Positions 1 through 5,367 of a stretch of DNA of 5,454 nt are shown here, one piece after another. Position numbers and translations under genes: made by a program. The notes beneath the pieces are model-generated. The model worked only from the letters and a program-made list of their open reading frames with translations. It did not search any database and was not told the origin of the DNA. The first letter of the stretch is position 1. The number at the start of each line of letters is the position of its first letter. This DNA comes from Candidatus Aerophobota bacterium (lineage in GTDB: Bacteria > Aerophobota > Aerophobia > Aerophobales > AE-B3A): positions 1 to 5,454 of the forward strand of contig SOJT01000104.1 in the NCBI GenBank assembly GCA_004376485.1, read 5' to 3'.

Positions 1-90
1 GTCAAGGAGGTGATGAAACATGGGGATGAATACATCCGACTCTGCCCTACATGCGGGGGTCCCATCTTCAATCACCAGGGGGAAACCTAA
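1..90 (+). CDS. 3' end of an upstream gene, C-terminal Cys-X2-Cys knuckle (partial)
   Basis: Frame 1 is open from the first base to a TAA at 88-90 and gives 29 residues, starting in the middle of a protein. The end reads YIRLCPTCGGPIFNHQGET. CPTCGG is a typical half of a zinc ribbon or zinc knuckle, so this is probably the C-terminus of a larger protein whose other metal ligands lie outside the window. The stop falls 16 nt before the preferred cysteine synthase start at 107, the same kind of gap as between the other genes here, so it is probably in the same operon. I do not recognise the family from this fragment. It could also be a chance open frame, since 29 codons is short; the Cys-X2-Cys-Gly-Gly motif and the operon-like spacing are the arguments for it. 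Confidence 0.55.
   Translation, partial: VKEVMKHGDEYIRLCPTCGGPIFNHQGET
4..14 (+). promoter_or_regulatory. Strong Shine-Dalgarno-like sequence ahead of a doubtful start
   Basis: AAGGAGGTGAT is a near-complete anti-16S match, followed 5 nt later by ATG at 20, which opens the longest version of the cysteine synthase frame. It would also be read as Lys-Glu-Val-Met codons of the upstream gene in frame 1. It is therefore either a fortuitous match inside a coding region or a real site making an N-terminally extended cysteine synthase. Confidence 0.4.
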
Positions 91-106
91 GGTAAGAAAG
101 GGCAAG

Positions 107-1030
107 ATGAGAATAGCCAATGATGTTACCGAACTCATAGGCAGAACTCCGCTCGTCAGATTAGGCAGGATAGCTAAAGATTTGGGAGCAGAGGTGGTAG
201 GAAAACTGGAGTCCTTTAACCCTTGTGGAAGTGTTAAAGACAGAATCGGGCTGAGTATGATTGAAGCAGCCGAGAAGGAGGGGTTAATCAAGGAGGATAC
301 CATTTTGGCTGAACCAACCAGTGGTAATACGGGAATTTCCCTGGCCTTCGTGGCTGCCGTCAAAGGTTACCGACTGATCCTTGTTATGCCAGAAACTATG
401 AGTTTAGAAAGAAGAAGTCTCCTTAAAGCCTTCGGGGCAGAGCTTGTTTTGACACCTGGCTCGGAAGGAATGAAGGGGGCGGTAAAAAAAGCGGAGGAGC
501 TAGCAGCTCAAGATCCACGGATCTTTATCCCTCAACAGTTCAATAATCCTGCCAATCCCACTATTCATCGCCAAACCACCGCCAGGGAGATCTGGGAGGA
601 TACGGCAGGGAAAGTGGATATACTGGTAAGCGGAGTGGGAACAGGGGGAACCCTTACCGGTGTGGCTCAAGTAATAAAGAAGAAAAAATCAACCTTTAAA
701 GCCATTGCGGTGGAACCGACTGACTCAGCCGTCCTTTCCGGCAGGGAGCCGGGCTCCCATAAGATTCAGGGAATTGGAGCTGGTTTCATTCCCGAAGTTC
801 TCGATACACAGCTCATTGATGAGGTAATCCAGGTTAAGAATGAGGAGGCTATAGAAGCTACTCGTAGACTGATTAAAGAGGAAGGGATTCTGGCCGGGAT
901 ATCTTCGGGAGCGGCTGTTTCTGCTGCATTAAAAGTAGCTGAAAGAGAAGATTCCGAAGGGAAGCTCATCGTGGTCATTCTCCCCGATACGGGGGAGAGG
1001 TACTTAAGTACGGACCTATTTGGTGGATAA
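107..1030 (+). CDS. cysK: Cysteine synthase A (O-acetylserine sulfhydrylase), PLP enzyme
   Basis: Cytosolic beta-family PLP enzyme that replaces the acetyl group of O-acetyl-L-serine with sulfide to give cysteine. The 307-residue product has the family's usual length and all its landmarks: the IGRTPLVRL opening (residues 11-19), the PLP Schiff-base lysine Lys44 in NPCGSVKDR, the substrate loop TSGNTG (71-76), the phosphate-cradle loop GVGTGGT (176-182), the pyridine-nitrogen serine region GISSGAA (264-270), and a C-terminal PDTGERYLSTDLF. I chose ATG 107 because MRIANDVTELIG is the normal N-terminus, an AAAGGG site lies at 97-102, and the upstream frame stops at 90. The frame is open back to ATG 20, which would add 29 residues of unconserved look. 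The motifs would also fit closely related enzymes such as CysM, O-phosphoserine sulfhydrylase or cystathionine beta-synthase without CBS domains; CysK is the best fit. Its neighbours are all sulfur-transfer genes. Substrate preference is inferred, not seen. Confidence 0.93.
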   Translation: MRIANDVTELIGRTPLVRLGRIAKDLGAEVVGKLESFNPCGSVKDRIGLSMIEAAEKEGLIKEDTILAEPTSGNTGISLAFVAAVKGYRLILVMPETMSLERRSLLKAFGAELVLTPGSEGMKGAVKKAEELAAQDPRIFIPQQFNNPANPTIHRQTTAREIWEDTAGKVDILVSGVGTGGTLTGVAQVIKKKKSTFKAIAVEPTDSAVLSGREPGSHKIQGIGAGFIPEVLDTQLIDEVIQVKNEEAIEATRRLIKEEGILAGISSGAAVSAALKVAEREDSEGKLIVVILPDTGERYLSTDLFGG

Positions 1031-1047
1031 AGGAAACTGGATAAAGC

Positions 1048-1053
1048 AGGAGG
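1048..1053 (+). promoter_or_regulatory. Ribosome binding site that fixes the COG1900 gene start
   Basis: A perfect AGGAGG sits 5 nt before ATG 1059. This decides for 1059 over the in-frame TTG at 1020, which has no such site, lies inside the end of cysK, and would add 13 residues (VDKGNWIKQ...) unlike the family's usual start. Confidence 0.85.
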
Positions 1054-1058
1054 CAAAA

Positions 1059-2264
1059 ATGCCCAAAACCATCAGAGAGATAAATGAGAAAATAAAAAGG
1101 GGAGAAGCGGTTGTGGTTACAGCAGAGGAGATCATTGATATTGCCGAGGAAAAGGGAGTTAAGAAAGCCGCTCAGGAAGTTGATGTAGTAACCACAGCCA
1201 CCTTTGGTCCTATGTGTTCTTCAGGAGCCTATTTGAATATTGGACATTCCAAACCCAGGATAAAGCTGGGGGGTGGAAGGGCTTATCTTAATGATGTACC
1301 CGTCTATACAGGATTTGCTGCTGTAGATATCTTAATTGGAGCCAATGCTCTACCGGACGACGACCCTCGAAATAAAATTCACCCCGGTGAGTTCAGCTAT
1401 GGAGGGGGTCATGTCATTGAAGAGCTAGTAGCAGGTAAGGACTTAAAACTCACAGCCACTGCCTATGGGACGGACTGCTATCCCCGCAAGAAACTGGAAA
1501 CCTGGATCAATATCAAAGACCTAAATGAAACCGTCCTCTTCAACCCCCGCAATGCCTATCAGAACTATAATGTAGCGGTTAATCTCTCTGATAGAGTTAT
1601 ATACACCTATATGGGAATATTAAAACCTAAGCTCGGTAACGCCAACTACTGCAGCGCCGGTCAGCTCTCGCCTCTTCTCAATGATCCCTACTACAAGACC
1701 ATCGGCATAGGAACCAGGATCTTCCTGGGAGGGGGAGTAGGCTATGTTGCCTGGCAGGGGACCCAGCACAATCCCACTGCTCCCCGCACCCCCAACGGCG
1801 TTCCCCGGGCCGGAGCAGGTACCCTGGCCGTAATGGGAGATTTAAAAAAGATGAGCCCAGAGTGGTTAAAGGGAACAACTATGACTGGATATGGAACCAC
1901 TCTCACTGTAGGAATCGGCATCCCTATCCCTATTCTTGATGAGGAGATACTCACCTATACCACGGTGAAGGATGAGGATATTTACGCACAGGTGATAGAT
2001 TACAGCCTGGCTTATCCTGAGTTTGAGCCAGGTAGTCTGGGGGAGGTGAGCTACCGAGAGCTCAAAAGTGGAAGGATCCTGGTACAGGGAAAGGAGGTTC
2101 CCACGGGAAGTCTTTCCAGCTACGCCAGGGCAAAAGAGATCGCTGATATTCTTAAAAATTGGATAAAGAGAGATAAGTTCCTTCTCACAGAACCCGTTCA
2201 AAGCCTCCCCTCAGCGGATTCTGGATTAACTTTCAAACCCCTTAAGGAAAGACCTTTAGAGTAA
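1059..2264 (+). CDS. COG1900/DUF39 homocysteine biosynthesis protein (L-aspartate semialdehyde sulfurtransferase catalytic component)
   Basis: This 401-residue protein belongs to the COG1900 (DUF39) family. In Methanosarcina acetivorans the member MA1821 works with the ferredoxin MA1822 to convert aspartate semialdehyde to homocysteine, with sulfur carried as a cysteine persulfide. Visible hallmarks are the N-terminal helix KTIREINEKIKRGEAVVVTA, Cys53 in FGPMCSSGA, the glycine-rich GGGRAY and YGGGH segments, Cys140 in TDCYPRK, and a Gly/Pro-rich core (GGGVGYVAWQGTQHNP) followed by GTTLTVGIGIPIPIL. Cys53 and Cys140 correspond to the two cysteines implicated in persulfide chemistry in the methanogen protein. 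Cys198 (NYCSAG) is an additional cysteine. There are no C-terminal CBS domains, so this is the short form. The gene starts 28 nt after cysK and is followed after 24 nt by the NIL-ferredoxin, as in methanogens, which supports the function. The role is inferred by family. Confidence 0.9.
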   Translation: MPKTIREINEKIKRGEAVVVTAEEIIDIAEEKGVKKAAQEVDVVTTATFGPMCSSGAYLNIGHSKPRIKLGGGRAYLNDVPVYTGFAAVDILIGANALPDDDPRNKIHPGEFSYGGGHVIEELVAGKDLKLTATAYGTDCYPRKKLETWINIKDLNETVLFNPRNAYQNYNVAVNLSDRVIYTYMGILKPKLGNANYCSAGQLSPLLNDPYYKTIGIGTRIFLGGGVGYVAWQGTQHNPTAPRTPNGVPRAGAGTLAVMGDLKKMSPEWLKGTTMTGYGTTLTVGIGIPIPILDEEILTYTTVKDEDIYAQVIDYSLAYPEFEPGSLGEVSYRELKSGRILVQGKEVPTGSLSSYARAKEIADILKNWIKRDKFLLTEPVQSLPSADSGLTFKPLKERPLE

Positions 2265-2288
2265 TTTAAGATATCAAAGGAGGCTTGT

Positions 2289-2696
2289 ATGCAAAAGAAG
2301 AAAGTGGTGCTCACATTTCCCTACAAGTTAATCAATCAGCCCATAACCTACCATCTTATCAAGGATTACGATCTTAAGGTGAATATCCTCAGGGCCCGGA
2401 TTAATCCGCGAGAAGAAGGACGCCTGATGATCGAGATAGGTGGGGAGGAGAAATCTTTAGAAAAGGGGATGAACTATCTTAAGGAGCTAGGGGTAGAGGT
2501 GCAGTCTCTGGCTCAGGACATAAGATGGCTTGATGAGAAGTGTACTCACTGCACTGTCTGTATTCCCATCTGTCCCACTGAGGCTATTATTCTGGATCGA
2601 AACCAAATGATAGTATCCTTTGATAAGGACAAATGTATAGGTTGTGGTCTATGTGTGCCCGCCTGTCCCTATAAAGCTGTAGAGATCTTATTTTAA
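2289..2696 (+). CDS. NIL-domain 2[4Fe-4S] ferredoxin, partner of the COG1900 protein
   Basis: This 135-residue protein has two parts. Residues 3-75 form a NIL domain, with the name-giving Asn-Ile-Leu at 32-34 (VNILRARI) and the alternating strand pattern usual for this small alpha/beta domain. Residues 85-130 form a bacterial-type double-cluster ferredoxin: CTHCTVCIPICP (Cys85, 88, 91, 95) and CIGCGLCVPACP (Cys116, 119, 122, 126). Each motif is a complete CX2CX2CX3CP, so two [4Fe-4S] clusters are expected. In methanogens the matching protein is required with COG1900 for homocysteine synthesis, probably supplying electrons to reduce a persulfide or disulfide. Here it lies 24 nt after the COG1900 gene, behind AAAGGAGG at 2276-2283 (spacing 5 nt), so start 2289 is well supported. 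NIL domains also occur in methionine ABC-transporter ATPases, which fits a sulfur amino acid theme. No truncation or missing ligand is seen. Confidence 0.92.
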   Translation: MQKKKVVLTFPYKLINQPITYHLIKDYDLKVNILRARINPREEGRLMIEIGGEEKSLEKGMNYLKELGVEVQSLAQDIRWLDEKCTHCTVCIPICPTEAIILDRNQMIVSFDKDKCIGCGLCVPACPYKAVEILF

Positions 2697-2714
2697 GGGG
2701 TAAAGGGAAACAAG

Positions 2715-3731
2715 ATGGACCTTGAGCGATATTCCAGACAAATTCTTTTTTCCAGGATCGGCAGGAAAGGACAGGAGAAGCTCTTAAGGAGCGCGGTAAT
2801 CATCATTGGGTGTGGGGCTTTGGGTAATGTAATAGCCAATAACCTGGCTCGAGCGGGGATAGGAAGAATTAAGATTGTGGATCGGGACTTTGTAGAGTTA
2901 TCAGATCTACAACGGCAGATTCTCTTTGATGAAGAAGATGTAAAGAAACGTCTACCTAAAGCTATAGCCGCCTTAAATAAACTCAAAAAAATCAACTCTT
3001 CCATCCGGCTGGAGGCGGAAGTCTTGAGTGTAGAGCCTCGCAATATTGAAAAATTGATAGAGGGATCTCATCTGGTTCTGGATGCCACAGATAATATGGA
3101 AACCCGCTTTTTGATTAACGATGCCTGCGTGAAAAACCGAATTCCCTGGATTTATGGGGGCGTTATTGGCTCCACAGGGATGAGTATGAACATAATTCCG
3201 GAGAAAACTCCTTGTTTGAGGTGCATCATCGATAAAGTCCCCTTGCCGGGAACTCTACCTACCTGTGATACTCGAGGGATCATAAATCCACTACCCAATG
3301 TTATCGGCTCATGGCAGACATCAGAAGCATTGAAAATACTAATGGGAGATGATAGCTTAAATCAGGATCTGATCTACCTGGACCTCTGGCAGGGAACCTT
3401 TAAGCAGAGCCACATCACGAAAAGAGGGGACTGTCTCACCTGTGGCAAGCACGATTTCAGGGTCCTTGAATCGAAGGAAATCTCCTGGGTCACTGCCCTC
3501 TGCGGAAGAAATGCCGTACAGATTTCACCCCCTGGAAAGATTAATCTTTCTCTAGAGAACCTCCATCATACTCTTAAGAAAGTGGGTGAAGTCTCCTATA
3601 ATGGATATCTACTGAGTTTCAAGATAAACGGATACGAACTGATAGTTTTTCCCCAGGGAAGAGTTATAATTAAAGGTACCACTGACAAGTCAATAGCCAG
3701 AAGTCTTTGTGCTAAATACATAGGTTTATAA
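2715..3731 (+). CDS. ThiF/MoeB/HesA family E1-like adenylyltransferase (sulfur-carrier activating enzyme)
   Basis: E1-like enzymes adenylate the C-terminal Gly-Gly of a ubiquitin-fold sulfur carrier (ThiS, MoaD or similar) so it can be thiocarboxylated. The 338 residues show the whole set: the N-terminal RYSRQILF (5-12), the nucleotide loop GCGALG (32-37), acidic Asp56 and Asp58 at the end of strand 2, the Arg finger region SDLQRQILF (63-71), Lys82, the DATDN motif (123-127), and a structural zinc site of Cys167/Cys170 with Cys240/Cys243. Cys184 in PTCDTRG aligns by eye with the catalytic cysteine of E. coli ThiF. Residues about 258-338 form the C-terminal extension seen in the roughly 335-residue Bacillus-type ThiF (LCGRNAVQI ... 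IIKGTTD ... AKYIGL). There is no rhodanese domain. No ThiS, MoaD, ThiG or JAMM protease gene lies in the window, so its carrier and pathway are unknown. ThiF is the nearest name, but MoeB-like or cysteine-pathway roles are possible. The start has AAAGGG at 2702-2707. Confidence 0.88.
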   Translation: MDLERYSRQILFSRIGRKGQEKLLRSAVIIIGCGALGNVIANNLARAGIGRIKIVDRDFVELSDLQRQILFDEEDVKKRLPKAIAALNKLKKINSSIRLEAEVLSVEPRNIEKLIEGSHLVLDATDNMETRFLINDACVKNRIPWIYGGVIGSTGMSMNIIPEKTPCLRCIIDKVPLPGTLPTCDTRGIINPLPNVIGSWQTSEALKILMGDDSLNQDLIYLDLWQGTFKQSHITKRGDCLTCGKHDFRVLESKEISWVTALCGRNAVQISPPGKINLSLENLHHTLKKVGEVSYNGYLLSFKINGYELIVFPQGRVIIKGTTDKSIARSLCAKYIGL

Positions 3732-3743
3732 TGGAGGTAAATT

Positions 3744-4532
3744 ATGGCTGAGAAGAAAATCTTTTCTCCTGTAAGCGAAGCGGATATAACCAGGGCCATC
3801 GTGGGGGAATTTTCAAAACAATTTCAGGAATACGTAGAGAGTGACTGCTTGATTATCGGAGCCGGTCCCAGCGGTTTAATGATGGGAAAAGAGATGGCCG
3901 CCCAGGGAAAAAAAGTACTGATAGTGGAGCGGAATAATTACCTGGGGGGAGGTTTCTGGATTGGTGGTTATCTAATGAATAAGGTCACGGTGAGGAGCCC
4001 CGGTGAGGAGATTCTCAGGGAATTGGGTATACCCTTTAAAGAGGTAAGTAAAGGACTCCTGGTGGCTGATGGTCCTTACGCTTGCTCCAAACTTATTTCT
4101 GCTGCCTGTGAAGCAGGGGTTAAGTTCGCCAACATGACGGTTTTCGAAGACGTGGTTCTGAGAGAAGAAAACCGAGTAGCAGGAGCAGTGGTTAACTGGA
4201 CTCCCATTCAGGCTCTTCCTCGCCAGATTACCTGTGTGGACCCCGTAGCCATGGAAACCCGGATGCTGGTTGATGCCAGCGGTCACGATGCCTGTGTGGT
4301 AAGAAAAATGGAAGAGAGGAATCTCATTAAAGTCCCTGGATTCGGAGCTATGTGGGTAGCTCAGTCCGAGGATCTGATAATGGAACATACCGGTGAGGTC
4401 CTCCCTGGTTTGATGGCAGTGGGAATGGCTGTTTCCACTACCTACGGGCTTCCCCGCATGGGTCCCACCTTTGGAGCAATGCTCCTTTCCGGTAAAAGAG
4501 GGGCAGAGATCGCCTTAGAGAAACTAAAATAA
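3744..4532 (+). CDS. thi4: Thi4-family thiamin thiazole synthase (adenosine diphosphate thiazole synthase), Cys-type
   Basis: Thi4 enzymes build the ADP-thiazole precursor of thiamin from NAD, glycine and sulfur, with iron. The 262-residue product has the prokaryotic length and order: a short N-terminal helix (ADITRAIV), the dinucleotide fold GAGPSG (39-44), Glu62 closing the second strand (IVER), GGGFWIGG (68-75), the VNWTPI strand (150-155), CVDP (164-167), SGHDA (179-183), and the C-terminal GMAVSTTYGLPRMGPTFGA (227-245) that binds the product end. The residue just before VDP decides the sulfur source. Archaeal sulfide-dependent enzymes have His there, while yeast and plant suicide enzymes have Cys. 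This protein has Cys164 (codon TGT at 4233-4235), so it may give up its own sulfur. The two-residue spacing to Asp166 fits the yeast pair Cys205/Asp207. GGAGGT at 3733-3738 lies 5 nt before ATG 3744, 12 nt after the E1-like gene. Family assignment is firm; the reaction mode is inferred. Confidence 0.92.
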   Translation: MAEKKIFSPVSEADITRAIVGEFSKQFQEYVESDCLIIGAGPSGLMMGKEMAAQGKKVLIVERNNYLGGGFWIGGYLMNKVTVRSPGEEILRELGIPFKEVSKGLLVADGPYACSKLISAACEAGVKFANMTVFEDVVLREENRVAGAVVNWTPIQALPRQITCVDPVAMETRMLVDASGHDACVVRKMEERNLIKVPGFGAMWVAQSEDLIMEHTGEVLPGLMAVGMAVSTTYGLPRMGPTFGAMLLSGKRGAEIALEKLK

Positions 4533-4536
4533 GGAG
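4531..4536 (+). promoter_or_regulatory. Badly spaced ribosome binding site between thi4 and the next gene
   Basis: AAGGAG overlaps the thi4 stop codon (TAA 4530-4532) and lies 16 nt before ATG 4553, too far for usual initiation. An in-frame TGA at 4547-4549 rules out any earlier start. The same site is 9 nt before a TTG at 4546 in another frame that reaches a stop after only 12 codons (TGA 4579-4581). The downstream gene may depend on translational coupling to thi4. Confidence 0.5.
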
Positions 4537-4552
4537 ATGTTCATCTTGATCA

Positions 4553-5365
4553 ATGAAGCCTCCATGCTTTATATATCTTTATGACGCGGCAAAGACCGAC
4601 AAGTTGGAAGTGGGGAAGATAGCTAACTATCTAAAGCGAAAGTTGGGAAAGGCCCGACTTATTATCCGAGATGACTTTCTGGTTCACCACCTCTCCAGGC
4701 TTCCTTCTTCCCGGAAAGAAGAAAGGGTAGATTTCTTAGCTAGAAAGCTGGCGGATATTAGGATTCGTCAGATCAATGAGAGAGAATTCTCCAAGCCTCT
4801 TCCTGCCGAGGTTGAATATGAAAAAAGAAACCTTCTTAACCCTGAATCTAAAGCTTTTGGAATTCTCTATGAGGGCTTCAAGCTCGCTGCCCTTTTGGGC
4901 AGGCTTGTCCCAAAAGGGGAACTTAGCCTTGAGTGCTGCCACATAGCCTTTACCAATCAGCTTTTTGGAACCTGGGACCAGAATAATCATCGATATCATG
5001 CCAGGGTGAGTATCTATAGCTTTCCCTCCCTTATTTCTACGGTGGGATTAGTAGAAGCTCCTGCCAAACCCAAGGAGTTTTATTTACGAAGGCAGCTTGG
5101 CTCTGACGCCATAGTTTTGAAGGAAGAGTTTAAGGGTAGATTTATCGATTATGAGGATCCTCGATTAACCGAAGTTATGAAAGGATACCTGTTGCAGGCC
5201 CTCTTTTTTCATATGACGGGTGATCCCTTCTGTAAGGATGAGAACTGCCGACTCTATAATGCTCATTGGCAGGAAGAGGTCATCCATGCCCAGTTAGAGA
5301 CCCCGCATGAGCTTTGCAAAAGCCATCAAGCAATTCTACACTCCCTTTTGTCTTTCCCACCGTAA
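4553..5365 (+). CDS. Putative metallopeptidase-like protein, degenerate archaemetzincin-type zinc region (possibly DUF6775 family)
   Basis: This 270-residue soluble-looking protein has no signal peptide or membrane segment. From memory it resembles the family called DUF6775 putative metallopeptidase; I could not check this. Residues about 5-40 form a first alpha/beta unit (CFIYLYDAA). Residues about 126-170 (IAFTNQLFGTW ... RYHARV ... SLISTVGLVEAP) resemble the archaemetzincin strands before the active helix. The C-terminus reads ALFFHMTGDPFC (216-227), X4, Cys232, then Cys255-X2-His258. Archaemetzincins have HExxHxxGxxHC-X4-C-x-M-X17-C-X2-C. Set against that, His220, Gly223, Cys227, Cys232 and Cys255 are kept, but the first His, the catalytic Glu and the third His are Ala216, Leu217 and Phe226, and the last Cys is His258. 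It therefore probably folds around a structural zinc but lacks classical peptidase chemistry. A separate His/Glu cluster (NAHWQEEVIH, 236-245) could bind metal. Its link to the sulfur genes is by position only. Confidence 0.75.
   Translation: MKPPCFIYLYDAAKTDKLEVGKIANYLKRKLGKARLIIRDDFLVHHLSRLPSSRKEERVDFLARKLADIRIRQINEREFSKPLPAEVEYEKRNLLNPESKAFGILYEGFKLAALLGRLVPKGELSLECCHIAFTNQLFGTWDQNNHRYHARVSIYSFPSLISTVGLVEAPAKPKEFYLRRQLGSDAIVLKEEFKGRFIDYEDPRLTEVMKGYLLQALFFHMTGDPFCKDENCRLYNAHWQEEVIHAQLETPHELCKSHQAILHSLLSFPP
4890..4918. repeat. Perfect 10-bp inverted repeat inside the metzincin-like gene
   Basis: CCCTTTTGGG at 4890-4899 and CCCAAAAGGG at 4909-4918 are exact reverse complements separated by 9 nt. 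The left half can also fold alone as CTGCCC-TTTT-GGGCAG (4887-4902). Both lie within codons for the segment LAALLGRLVPKGE. There is no following T-run, so it is not an intrinsic terminator. An mRNA hairpin or a chance repeat are both possible. Confidence 0.5.
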
Positions 5366-5367
5366 AG

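Noticed and set aside
20..106. N-terminal extension of cysteine synthase from ATG 20
   Set aside because: The extra 29 residues do not look like CysK, overlap a likely upstream gene end, and the normal N-terminus starts at 107. Kept only as an alternative because of the strong Shine-Dalgarno match.
766..1056. Minus-strand open frame opposite cysK
   Set aside because: It is serine/proline-rich with no recognisable domain and lies wholly opposite a conserved gene: a coding shadow.
1020..1058. TTG start for the COG1900 gene inside the end of cysK
   Set aside because: There is no ribosome site, and a perfect AGGAGG sits correctly before ATG 1059, which gives the usual family N-terminus.
1866..2201. 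Minus-strand open frame opposite the COG1900 gene
   Set aside because: No ribosome site or family resemblance, and it lies antisense to conserved codons. The other short minus-strand frames in 1678-1954 are dismissed for the same reason.
2693..3043. Minus-strand open frame opposite the E1-like gene
   Set aside because: It covers the conserved nucleotide-binding region of the plus-strand gene and has no coherent domain.
3972..4388. 138-codon minus-strand open frame opposite thi4
   Set aside because: It is long, but antisense to highly conserved Thi4 motifs, without a domain or ribosome site of its own.
4890..4918. Intrinsic terminator
   Set aside because: The stem is inside a coding region and is not followed by a T-run.
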